The translations under genes and the position numbers were made by a program. A DNA stretch of 64,000 nucleotides, taken from contig NZ_JARXYX010000005.1 of NCBI RefSeq assembly GCF_029893585.1, forward strand, positions 186,001 to 250,000, in the 5' to 3' direction. This document shows, one piece after another, positions 33,901 through 44,297 of the stretch. The notes below the pieces were generated by a model, which was not told where the DNA came from, made no database searches, and was given only the letters and a program-made list of their open reading frames with translations. The DNA is from Streptomyces sp. LBL. Lineage in GTDB: Bacteria; Actinomycetota; Actinomycetes; Streptomycetales; Streptomycetaceae. The stretch's first letter is position 1, and every line of letters starts with the position of its first letter.

Positions 33901-35181
33901 CTAACAGCCTGAACCGGTACGGCCGCCGCGGCGGTTGGTGCGCCACAGCTGGTAAAGATGCTTGGCGCCCGGCCGCACGAACCGCGCGAGCATCGTGAGG
34001 AACGGCAGCGGGTCGTCACCCGCGAGCCAGGCCAGCTCCGTCCCGCTCGCACGCGCCGGCGCGTGCGGCGTCGTATAGCCGCTGCGGCGGTAGGCGAGCA
34101 GGGCGGGCAGGTCGATGTTCTCCACGACGTACCGGTGGCCGGCCCGCTGTTCCCCCTCCGGAACAGCACACCCGGTCAGATCCAGATGCATGGCACGCAC
34201 CACGTCCACCCCCGACTCGCTCTCGAAGAGCCGGAACTGGGCGCCCATGCGCGGGTTGAAGTCGAGGAGTTTGTACTGTCCGTCGCGCCGGTCGAAGCGC
34301 AGGTCGAGGTCGATGATTCCGGTGAAACCGATCTGTTTGATGAAACGCGCGGCGAGATCCACGAGTTCCGGATTGTCGACGACGTACGCATGCGCTGTCA
34401 TGCCCGCGTGCGGCGGCCAGGAGCGGACCTTGACCCCCGTGAACAGGGCCAGCGGAACCGAGTCCCGGTCGAAGTACGCGTGCACGATCCAGTCCTCCGC
34501 CTGCTCCCTCGGCAGGTACTCCTGGAGGATCACTCCGGGGTGCTCGCCCCAGTCGCGGGCCAGGGTCAGCAGTTTCTCGCGGGTGACGATGCGGGTGGTG
34601 CCGTTCACGGCCGGCCGCTTTCGCCGTACGAACGCCTCGCGGTTCTTGGCCACCACGGGGAAGCGGGCCTTCTCGGCGAAGTCGACGACATCGTCGTACG
34701 ACTGCGGGAAGGCCGCGGGCGGGCTCGGAATCCCGTGTTCCACGCACAGTTCGTGCAGCCCCTGCTTGCTGGCGAGGCGGCGCGGCAGGCCTGGATCGAC
34801 GGGCGGGAAGAGGAAACGGCCGGCGAGTTCGCCCTGGTGTTCGGCGATCAGAACCGCGGCCTCCTCGTCGGTGGGGATCAGCACGGTGGGCCGGCCTATC
34901 CGCCGCCCCACCCGCAGCAGGCCCTCCACCAGTCGCTCCGGTTCCTCCGTCCCCGTCGTCGGCCACACGAACGCGCGTTCCAGGTAGCGGGACGCGGCCG
35001 CGGGCGTGAAGCGGTCCTCCGTGATCGCGTACATCGGGACGCCGAGGCGGCCCAGACTGCGGATGGCACCGACGCCGCCATGGTGCAGCGGGTAGTCGCC
35101 GAACTTCACGATCAGGCCCGGCACTTCACGAGCGGCTGAAAACGGCACACTGCTGGTACGTCCGGCCACGGGTCCCCCCAC
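33901..35181 (-). CDS. ATP-grasp carboxylate-amine ligase
   Basis: A 426-residue ligase. N-terminal Rossmann-like part (GLIVKFGDYPLHHGGVGAIRSL, then YAITEDRFTPAA), then the ATP-grasp core: RLASKQGLHELCVEHGIPSPPA, FPVVAKNREAFVRR, VILQEYLPREQAEDWIVHAYF and the Mg-binding strand GIIDLDLRFDRRDGQYKLLDFNPRMGAQF. It is of the carbamoyl-phosphate-synthase-like/D-Ala-ligase-like type that joins a carboxylate to an amine. GTG at 35181 is preceded by GGGGGG. The C-terminus is basic (LWRTNRRGGRTG). Downstream is the FAD oxidoreductase. Not adjacent to amino-acid-carrier proteins or peptide precursors, so substrate unknown. Confidence 0.82.
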   Translation of the reverse strand: MGGPVAGRTSSVPFSAAREVPGLIVKFGDYPLHHGGVGAIRSLGRLGVPMYAITEDRFTPAAASRYLERAFVWPTTGTEEPERLVEGLLRVGRRIGRPTVLIPTDEEAAVLIAEHQGELAGRFLFPPVDPGLPRRLASKQGLHELCVEHGIPSPPAAFPQSYDDVVDFAEKARFPVVAKNREAFVRRKRPAVNGTTRIVTREKLLTLARDWGEHPGVILQEYLPREQAEDWIVHAYFDRDSVPLALFTGVKVRSWPPHAGMTAHAYVVDNPELVDLAARFIKQIGFTGIIDLDLRFDRRDGQYKLLDFNPRMGAQFRLFESESGVDVVRAMHLDLTGCAVPEGEQRAGHRYVVENIDLPALLAYRRSGYTTPHAPARASGTELAWLAGDDPLPFLTMLARFVRPGAKHLYQLWRTNRRGGRTGSGC

Positions 35182-35325
35182 GTGTCCCCCCTACGGACCG
35201 GACCCACCCCGTCCGTGTCCCCCAAAGGACGCTAAGCCGGAATTGCCACCTCCGACAAGGAAATTTCGGACATTGCAAACTCTTTAGACACTGCCCGAGG
35301 GGGTAACTCAGCCGTAACGTGTGGC

Positions 35326-35402
35326 TGGACCACATGCACCACCCCATGGAGCCGCCATGGGCCACCCGTTGACCACCCGTGGACCACCCCATGGACCACA
35401 TC
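35326..35402. repeat. imperfect GGACCACCCCATGG repeats upstream of fumarylacetoacetase
   Basis: Several copies of GACCAC/CACCCCATGGA within 77 bp immediately ahead of the fumarylacetoacetase gene. They create extra in-frame ATG codons (35379, 35391), which I do not take as starts because the coding pattern begins at 35463. Confidence 0.55.
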
Positions 35403-35462
35403 GACACACAGCAGCACCCACCATCGACCGCACGGTTTTGCACGAAAGCGAGGCAGCACCCC

Positions 35463-36683
35463 ATGCCCCCCTTCGATGTTCCCGAGGGTGACCCCTTCGG
35501 CCCGCACAACCTTCCGTACGGCGTCTTCTCACTCCCCGGTTCGGCGGACCGGACCGTAGGCGTCCGGTTGGGCGACCACGTGCTCGACGCGGGCGCGGCG
35601 GCCGCGGCCCTGGGCTCCCCGTACGTCTCCCTCCTCGCCCGGCCGTCCCTGAACCCGCTCCTCGCCGCCGGCCGTACCGCGTGGTCGGACGTGCGGCGCG
35701 CGCTGACGGCATGGGTGACGGTGCCGTCCCACCAGGAGGCGATCGCGGGATTCCTCCACCCACTGTCCGGCGTCACTCTGCACCTCCCCTTCGAGGTCGC
35801 GGACTACGTCGACTTCTACGCCTCCGAGCACCACGCCCGGAACGTCGGCCGCATCTTCCGCCCGGACGCCGCCGACTCCCTGACCCCCAACTGGAAGCAT
35901 CTGCCGATCGGTTACCACGGCCGCTCCGGGACGGTGGTGGTCTCGGGCACCGATGTCGTACGGCCGTCGGGGCAGCGGAAGGCACCGGCCGACCCGGCGC
36001 CCGTCTTCGGCCCCTCGATCCGCCTGGACATCGAGGCGGAGATCGGTTTCGTGGTCGGCGTGCCGTCGCCGATGGGGCAGACCGTGGCACTGGCCGACTT
36101 CCGCGAGCACGTCTTCGGGCTCTGCCTGCTCAACGACTGGTCGGCGCGCGACATCCAGGCATGGGAGTACGTCCCTCTCGGCCCGTTCCTCGGCAAGTCC
36201 TTCGCCACCTCGGTGTCGGCGTGGATCACCCCGCTGGACGCCCTGGAGGAGGCACGGGTGACTCCGCCGGGGCGCACGCACACGTTGCTGGAGTACCTGG
36301 ACGACTCCGGCTCCGATGACGAGCCCGGCGGTTACGACCTGCGCCTCTCGGTCGCGATCAACGGCCATGTGGTGTCGGAGCCGCCGTTCTCCACCATGTA
36401 CTGGACCGCCGCGCAGCAACTGGCCCACATGACGGTCAACGGCGCCTCCCTCAGGACCGGCGACCTGTACGGCTCCGGAACGGTGAGCGGGCCCTCCGCG
36501 CGCGAACGGGGTTCCCTGCTGGAACTGACCTGGAACGGCAACGAGCCACTCGAACTCCCCGACGGCAAGCGGACGTTCCTGGAAGACGGCGACGAGGTGA
36601 CACTGTCGGCCTGGGCACCGGGACCGGACGGGATGCGGGTGGGGTTGGGGGAGGTCACCGGGCACCTTGTATCAAGGGATTGA
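35463..36683 (+). CDS. fahA: fumarylacetoacetase
   Basis: A 406-residue enzyme that performs the last step of tyrosine/homogentisate degradation, hydrolysing fumarylacetoacetate to fumarate and acetoacetate. The N-terminal SH3-like domain starts PEGDPFGPHNLPYGVFS; the catalytic domain shows VADYVDFYASEHHARNVGRIF (metal Asp and catalytic His), PIGYHGRSGTVVVSG, EAEIGFVVG, LCLLNDWSARDIQAWEYVPLGPFLGKSF and a TMYWTAAQQLAHMTVNG segment. Start ATG 35463 chosen by family length. A GntR-type regulator overlaps its 3' end. Confidence 0.95.
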   Translation: MPPFDVPEGDPFGPHNLPYGVFSLPGSADRTVGVRLGDHVLDAGAAAAALGSPYVSLLARPSLNPLLAAGRTAWSDVRRALTAWVTVPSHQEAIAGFLHPLSGVTLHLPFEVADYVDFYASEHHARNVGRIFRPDAADSLTPNWKHLPIGYHGRSGTVVVSGTDVVRPSGQRKAPADPAPVFGPSIRLDIEAEIGFVVGVPSPMGQTVALADFREHVFGLCLLNDWSARDIQAWEYVPLGPFLGKSFATSVSAWITPLDALEEARVTPPGRTHTLLEYLDDSGSDDEPGGYDLRLSVAINGHVVSEPPFSTMYWTAAQQLAHMTVNGASLRTGDLYGSGTVSGPSARERGSLLELTWNGNEPLELPDGKRTFLEDGDEVTLSAWAPGPDGMRVGLGEVTGHLVSRD

Positions 36684-37098
36684 CACAAGAGGCCTGGGGG
36701 TCGATACGGCCGGGCCGGTCCCGCCGTACGAACAGATCCACGCCCAGCTCGCCGGGCTGATCACCACGGGGCGGCTGCCTGAGGGCGAGCGTCTGCCGAC
36801 GGTACGGCAGCTCGCGGCCGACCTGGGTCTCGCGGCCGGGACGGTGGCGCGGGCGTACCGGGAGCTGGAGGCGGCATCCCTGATCCGCACCCGACGCGGG
36901 GCGGGAACCCGGGTGGCGCCGCTGGCCGCGGAACAACGACACGACCCCGACCCCGCCGAACTGGCCGAGCTGGCAAGACGGTTCGTGGCGCAGGCGCGGG
37001 CCGCGGGGGCGAACGACACCACGGTGGAGGCGGCGGTACGGGATGCGTTGGGAGACTGGGAGGAGAGGTACGGGAGGGGTCGGATGGGGCTGGTGTGA
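36667..37098 (+). CDS. GntR-family (YtrA-like) transcriptional regulator
   Basis: A 143-residue short GntR protein: N-terminal winged helix (VPPYEQIHAQLAGLITTGRLPEGERLPTVRQLAADLGLAAGTVARAYRELEAASLIRTRRGAGTRV) and a brief helical tail, so no large effector domain. It starts within the last codons of the fumarylacetoacetase gene. The apparent start is a TTG at 36667, with GGGGGAGG 13 bases upstream (long spacing); other starts are not obvious. Co-transcription with fahA is likely. Regulators of this size usually control membrane transporters or their own operon. Confidence 0.85.
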   Translation: MYQGIDTRGLGVDTAGPVPPYEQIHAQLAGLITTGRLPEGERLPTVRQLAADLGLAAGTVARAYRELEAASLIRTRRGAGTRVAPLAAEQRHDPDPAELAELARRFVAQARAAGANDTTVEAAVRDALGDWEERYGRGRMGLV

Positions 37099-37342
37099 TT
37101 TTCGCCTGCCCATTGGCCCTGACTCCGGCGCCCCACACCGTCATACTGGCGACGAGCGGCATGCACATCGCACCGCGGCGGTGCGGGCTCACGAGGTGCC
37201 GGTATCCGCCGGCCACAGAGCCGCACAGCCGAACCGTCGCCACCCTGCTGCAGCCGCCCCACAGTCGCACTTCCGTCTTCGTCTTCCCACAGTCGTCCTT
37301 CCGTAGCCGCCCCTTTTCCGACCAGGATCCGGAGCCCGTGGC

Positions 37343-38284
37343 ATGACTTTCTGCCTGCTCCTACTGAGTGCCGTCGCTCTGACAGCCGCCGTACCGGTGC
37401 CGCGCGCGCTGACCCGGGCCGAGTGGCCCGAACGGGACCCGGTGGTCGCGCTGTGGGTGTGGCAGTGTCTGGTCGCCACGGTCCTGCTGTGCTGTCTGAC
37501 CGCGTTGGTGTTGGGCGCCGCGGCCGTCTTCCATACGGTCCGCGGCCACGTCTTCGCCCCGGCACCGCCTGCCGTGACCGCGGCCTACGACCTCTCGGCG
37601 GCTCCGGCCTGGGCGGTCGTCCTCACGCTGCTGCTGGGCTGCGGGGCGGCCTGGACGACCGCGATGCTGGCCCGGGAACTCGTCGAGGCGCGCCGCCGCC
37701 GCGGTCAGGCCCGCGCGCACCTGCGCGAACGTGCCCCGGACCTGCCGCCCGGCCTGGGGGCCGCCGCTCGGGGTCCGCTGCTGGTGCTGGAGGACGAGTA
37801 CCCGGACGCCTGGTGGTTGCCGGGCAGCCCCTCCCAGCTGGTCGTGACGACCGGGGCCCTGCACCGGCTGACCGACCACCAGCTCGACGCGGTCCTCACC
37901 CACGAACGCGGCCACGCCCGGGCCCGCCACGACTGGCTGCTGCACCTTTCCACCGCGCTGGCCACCGGCTTCCCACAGGTCCCGCTCTTCTCCCACTTCT
38001 GCGACCAGACCCACCGCCTGGTCGAACTCGCCGCCGACGACACAGCGTCCCGCCGCTGCGGCCATCTGACGACGGCGCTGGCCCTGATCGAGCTCAACCA
38101 GCACCGCGGCGTCCTCTCCTGCGCCTCCACGCACCGCCTCCTCGGCGAACGAGTGGACCGCCTCTTGGAACCCCAGCCCCGCCTGGGTCCGAGACACCGC
38201 CTCCTCACCACCACCGCGGCAGCACTGATTCCCCTCCTCCCCCTATTGATCGCCTTCGCCCCAGGCCTGACAGCCCTGTCCTGA
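37343..38284 (+). CDS. M56 (BlaR1-type) membrane metallopeptidase
   Basis: A 313-residue integral-membrane zinc peptidase. Helices at about 3-20, 38-62, 85-108 and one near the C-terminus. The HExxH motif is VLTHERGHARARHDWLLH and a downstream acidic ligand lies in HRLVELAADDTASRR. Streptomyces encodes many such proteins, usually next to a BlaI/MecI-type repressor that they cleave; here no such repressor is adjacent, only a GntR regulator upstream across 244 bp. Ends six bases before the HEAT-repeat frame. Confidence 0.88.
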   Translation: MTFCLLLLSAVALTAAVPVPRALTRAEWPERDPVVALWVWQCLVATVLLCCLTALVLGAAAVFHTVRGHVFAPAPPAVTAAYDLSAAPAWAVVLTLLLGCGAAWTTAMLARELVEARRRRGQARAHLRERAPDLPPGLGAAARGPLLVLEDEYPDAWWLPGSPSQLVVTTGALHRLTDHQLDAVLTHERGHARARHDWLLHLSTALATGFPQVPLFSHFCDQTHRLVELAADDTASRRCGHLTTALALIELNQHRGVLSCASTHRLLGERVDRLLEPQPRLGPRHRLLTTTAAALIPLLPLLIAFAPGLTALS

Positions 38285-38290
38285 CAGCCT

Positions 38291-38779
38291 GTGACCGGGG
38301 CCTACCCAGGTGCCGCGCCGACCGCCACCGTGGCGTCCGCCCAAGACGGGCCGCGCTTCGGCGTCGGCCCCCAGGGGCCGACGGCCGCTCCCGCCTCGGA
38401 CTCCGCCACCGTCCACACGGCGCTCGCCGCCCTCAGCACCCTCACCGCCGACCCCGACGCCCTGGTACGCGGCGCGGCCTACGGTGCGCTGGGCACCACC
38501 GGCTGCCCACCACCCCTCGCGGCCCGGGCCACAGCCGCCCTGGCCGATCCTGCCTGGCAGGTCCGGTCGGGTGCCGCCACCGCCCTGTCCGCGGCGGACT
38601 CCGACGCAGCCGTCCCCGCGCTCGCCAAGGCCCTGGCCGACCCGAACGCCGACGTACGCAAGGCCGCCGTTTTGGCTCTGACCCACCACGCCGGCGCCGA
38701 AGCCGCCCGCGCGGCCCCGTCCACGGCCATCACCGACCCGGACGCGGACGTCAGGGCGTACGCGACACGGGCTCTGTGA
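38291..38779 (+). CDS. short HEAT-repeat protein, possibly truncated
   Basis: A 162-residue frame whose residues ~40-162 are HEAT-like helical hairpins: LVRGAAYGALGTTG, WQVRSGAATALSAADSDAAVPALAKALADPNADVRKAAVLALTHH and DPDADVRAYATRAL. The first 40 residues (GVGPQGPTAAPAS) look like unrelated Gly/Pro-rich sequence, and full HEAT proteins are usually several hundred residues, so this may be the end of a larger gene whose front was lost. GTG start six bases after the M56 gene stop, so translation could be coupled. Function unknown. Confidence 0.55.
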   Translation: MTGAYPGAAPTATVASAQDGPRFGVGPQGPTAAPASDSATVHTALAALSTLTADPDALVRGAAYGALGTTGCPPPLAARATAALADPAWQVRSGAATALSAADSDAAVPALAKALADPNADVRKAAVLALTHHAGAEAARAAPSTAITDPDADVRAYATRAL

Positions 38780-38848
38780 CGAGCCCGGCACTGGTGCGGG
38801 GGCCGCAGGCGACACAGGGTCTCCAACGCTCCCACACCAGACCCACGC

Positions 38849-40888
<2,040 letters not shown>

Positions 40889-41074
40889 TGCCGTGCCCCC
40901 CGTACGTCGTCCCTCGACCACTGCCCCCACGATAGGGGCAGGAACTGACAGCGCCGGAGTTATCCACAGGCCGATGACATACCGCTGGTCCCGCCCGACC
41001 CCAGGGGAAGGGCCCCGCCTCCCACAACGGGAACCGAGGCCCTCCTCACCGCACCGCAAAGTCAGCGCACGGGG

Positions 41075-42724
41075 TCAGCGCACAAAGACCCCCGCCTGGT
41101 TCGCCAGGTCGAGGAAGTACTGCGGGGCCACGCCGAGCACCAGCGTCACCGCCACGCCCACCCCGATCGCCGTGGTCGTCAGTGCCGACGGCACCGCCAC
41201 CGTCGGGCCGTCGGGCCTCGGCTCGCTGAAGAACATCAGCACGATGACGCGGATGTAGAAGAAGGCCGCGATCGCGGACGAGATCACACCGACCACGACC
41301 AGCGGGGCCGCGCCGCCCTCCGCCGCCGCCTTGAACACGGCGAACTTCCCGGCGAACCCGGAGGTCAGCGGGATGCCGGCGAAGGCCAGCAGGAACACCG
41401 CGAACACGGCCGCCACCAGCGGTGAACGCCGTCCCAGCCCAGCCCACTTGGACAGGTGGGTGGCCTCGCCGCCCGCGTCGCGGACCAGCGTGACCACCGC
41501 GAACGCGCCGATCGTCACGAACGAGTACGCGGCCAGGTAGAAGAGGACCGAGGACACACCGTCGGGCGTGGTCGCGATGACACCCGCGAGGATGAAGCCC
41601 GCGTGCGCGATCGACGAGTACGCCAGCAGCCGCTTGATGTCGGTCTGCGTGATCGCGACGATCGCACCGCCGAGCATGGTGACGATCGCGACGCCCCACA
41701 TGACCGGACGCCAGTCCCAGCGCAACCCCGGCAGCACCACGTACAGGATCCTCAGCAGCGCGCCGAAGGCCGCCACCTTGGTGGCCGCCGCCATGAATCC
41801 GGTCACCGGCGTCGGCGCGCCCTGGTAGACGTCGGGCGTCCACATGTGGAACGGCACCGCGCCGACCTTGAAGAGCAGGCCCATCACCAGCATCGCGGCG
41901 CCGATCAGCAGCAGCGCGTCGTTGCCCATGGTGTCCGCGAGCGCCGGGTCGACCGTGGTGACCGTGCCGTCGACGACCTGCGCGATCTTGGCGTACGACA
42001 CCGAGCCCGCGTAGCCGTACAGCAGGGCGATGCCGAACAGGGTGAACGCGGAGGCGAAGGCGCCGAGCAGGAAGTACTTGACCGCGGCCTCCTGCGACAG
42101 CAGTCGCTTGCGCCGGGCCAGCGCGCACAGCAGATACAGCGGAAGCGAGAGGACCTCCAGCGCCACGAAGAGCGTCAGCAGGTCGTTGGCCGCCGGGAAG
42201 ATCAGCATTCCGGCGACGGCGAACAGCAGCAGCGGGAACACCTCGGTGGTGGTGAACCCGGCCTTCACCGCGGCCTTCTCGCTGTCGCTACCCGGCACGG
42301 ACGCGGCCTGCGCGGCGAAGGAGTCGACACGGTTGCCGTGCGCCTCCGGGTCCAGCCGGCGTTCGGCGAAGGTGAACAGGCCGACCAGGGACGCCAGCAG
42401 GATCGTGCCCTGCAGGAAGAGGGCCGGTCCGTCGACGGCGATCGCGCCCATGGCCACGATGCCGGCCTTGGTCGTGGCGTATCCGTCGGTGGCGAGTGCC
42501 ACGACCGCGGCGAACGCGGCGACCAGCGCGACCACGGACACGAACAGCTGGACGTGGTAACGGGACTTGCGCGGGACGAACGCCTCGACCAGCACCCCGA
42601 GGATCGCCGCGCCCACGACGATCAAGGTGGGCGACAATTGTGCGTACTCGAACTTCGGCGCGTCGATCTTCGAGATCGGATCGGCCGCGGTTGTCCACAG
42701 GCTGTGGACGGCTGTTGCGCTCAC
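41075..42724 (-). CDS. nuoN: NADH-quinone oxidoreductase subunit N
   Basis: A 549-residue antiporter-like membrane subunit and last gene of the complete nuo operon. The charged residues of the proton path are seen: E190 in FVALEVLSLPLYLL, Lys in LLFKVGAVPFHMWTPDVYQGAPTP and a later Lys in TDIKRLLAYSSIAHAG. A hydrophilic loop of ~40 residues after helix 4 (ERRLDPEAHGNRVDSFAAQ) is longer than in E. coli NuoN. ATG overlaps the nuoM stop. Two DnaA-box-like words occur head to head in its first codons (42691-42710), probably by chance. Confidence 0.96.
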   Translation of the reverse strand: MSATAVHSLWTTAADPISKIDAPKFEYAQLSPTLIVVGAAILGVLVEAFVPRKSRYHVQLFVSVVALVAAFAAVVALATDGYATTKAGIVAMGAIAVDGPALFLQGTILLASLVGLFTFAERRLDPEAHGNRVDSFAAQAASVPGSDSEKAAVKAGFTTTEVFPLLLFAVAGMLIFPAANDLLTLFVALEVLSLPLYLLCALARRKRLLSQEAAVKYFLLGAFASAFTLFGIALLYGYAGSVSYAKIAQVVDGTVTTVDPALADTMGNDALLLIGAAMLVMGLLFKVGAVPFHMWTPDVYQGAPTPVTGFMAAATKVAAFGALLRILYVVLPGLRWDWRPVMWGVAIVTMLGGAIVAITQTDIKRLLAYSSIAHAGFILAGVIATTPDGVSSVLFYLAAYSFVTIGAFAVVTLVRDAGGEATHLSKWAGLGRRSPLVAAVFAVFLLAFAGIPLTSGFAGKFAVFKAAAEGGAAPLVVVGVISSAIAAFFYIRVIVLMFFSEPRPDGPTVAVPSALTTTAIGVGVAVTLVLGVAPQYFLDLANQAGVFVR

Positions 42725-44292
42725 TTGGCCGCCTCCACCTCGGGCTGGGGGTCCTTCTTCTGTACATCGGACATGGTCTGCTTGACCGCCGGGTTGACGA
42801 TGTCGGTGACGGGCTTCGGATAGACGCCCAGGAAAATCAACAGCGCGATCAGCGGAGCCACGACCACCAACTCGCGCACCCGGAGGTCGGGCATCGCGGA
42901 GACCTCCGGTTTCACCGGGCCTGTCATCGTCCTCTGGTAGAGGACGAGGGTGTAGAGCGCGGCGAGCACGATGCCGAAGGTGGCGATGATCCCGACCACC
43001 GGATAGCGCGCGAACGTGCCGACCAGGACGAGGAACTCACTCACGAAGGGCGCGAGCCCGGGGAGCGACAGGGTCGCAAGGCCGCCGATCAGGAAGGTTC
43101 CAGCCAGCAACGGGGCGACCTTCTGCACCCCGCCGTAGTCGGCGATGAGCCGCGAGCCGCGCCGCGAGATCAGGAAGCCGGCGACCAGCATCAGGGCGGC
43201 CGTCGAGATCCCGTGGTTGACCATGTAGAGCGTCGCCCCGGACTGCCCCTGGGTGGTCATCGCGAAGATGCCCAGGATGATGAACCCGAAGTGCGAGATC
43301 GACGCGTACGCCACCAGCCGCTTGATGTCCCGCTGGCCGACGGCGAGCAGTGCCCCGTAGATGATGCTGATCAGGGCCAGGACGAGGATGACGGGCGTCG
43401 CCCACTTCGAGGCCTCCGGGAACAACTGGAGGCAGAAGCGGAGCATCGCGAAGGTGCCCACCTTGTCGACGACCGCCGTGATGAGGACGGCGACCGGGGT
43501 GGTTGCCTCCTGCATGGCGTTGGGCAGCCAGGTGTGCAGCGGCCACAGGGGCGCCTTCACCGCGAAGGCGAAGAAGAAGCCGAGGAACAGCCAGCGTTCG
43601 GTGTTGGTCGCCATGTCCAGCGAGCCGTTGGCGCGAGCCGCGGCGATCTCCTGGAGGCTGAAGCTTCCGGCGACCACGTACAGGCCGATCACCGCGGCCA
43701 GCATGATCAGACCGCCGACCAGGTTGTAGAGGAGGAACTTCACCGCCGCGTACGACCGTTGCGTGGACGCCGTTTCCTCGCCGTGCTGGTGGGCCCGGTC
43801 CCCGAAGCCGCCGATGAGGAAGTACATCGGGATCAACATGGCTTCGAAGAAGATGTAGAAGAGGAAGACGTCGGTGGCCTCGAAGGAGATGATCACCATC
43901 GCCTCGACGGCCAGGATCAGGGCGAAGAAGCCCTGGGTGGGCCGCCAGCGTTTGTTCCCCGTCTCCAGCGGGTCGGCGTCGTGCCAGCCCGCGAGGATGA
44001 TGAACGGGATCAGCAGCGCCGTCAGCGCGAGGAGCGCGACCGCGATGCCGTCCACGCCCAGTTCGTAGCGGACCCCGAAGTCCTTGATCCAGGCATGGGA
44101 TTCGGTGAGCTGGTAGCGGTCGCCGTCCGGGTCGAAGCGCACCAGGACGATCGCGGCGAGGACCAGGGTGGCGAGCGAGACGAGCAGCGCCAGCCACTTG
44201 GCGGCGGTGCGCCGGGCGGCCGGTACGGCTGCCGTGGCGACCGCGCCGAGGGCCGGGAGCGCCGCCGTCGCTGTCAGCAGGGGAAAGGACAT
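42721..44292 (-). CDS. nuoM: NADH-quinone oxidoreductase subunit M
   Basis: A 523-residue antiporter-like proton-pumping subunit. Key residues: Glu in FLFYIFFEAMLIPMYFLIGG, Lys in FAVKAPLWPLHTWLPNAMQEATTPV and Lys in QRDIKRLVAYASISHFGFI. ATG at 44292 was selected because the reading frame further upstream is antisense to nothing conserved and this start gives the usual N-terminal helix (FPLLTATAALPALGAV). Five bases separate it from the nuoL stop; its own stop overlaps nuoN. Conserved across bacteria, with a slightly extended charged C-terminus (QKKDPQPEVEAAK). Confidence 0.96.
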   Translation of the reverse strand: MSFPLLTATAALPALGAVATAAVPAARRTAAKWLALLVSLATLVLAAIVLVRFDPDGDRYQLTESHAWIKDFGVRYELGVDGIAVALLALTALLIPFIILAGWHDADPLETGNKRWRPTQGFFALILAVEAMVIISFEATDVFLFYIFFEAMLIPMYFLIGGFGDRAHQHGEETASTQRSYAAVKFLLYNLVGGLIMLAAVIGLYVVAGSFSLQEIAAARANGSLDMATNTERWLFLGFFFAFAVKAPLWPLHTWLPNAMQEATTPVAVLITAVVDKVGTFAMLRFCLQLFPEASKWATPVILVLALISIIYGALLAVGQRDIKRLVAYASISHFGFIILGIFAMTTQGQSGATLYMVNHGISTAALMLVAGFLISRRGSRLIADYGGVQKVAPLLAGTFLIGGLATLSLPGLAPFVSEFLVLVGTFARYPVVGIIATFGIVLAALYTLVLYQRTMTGPVKPEVSAMPDLRVRELVVVAPLIALLIFLGVYPKPVTDIVNPAVKQTMSDVQKKDPQPEVEAAK

Positions 44293-44297
44293 CGGTA

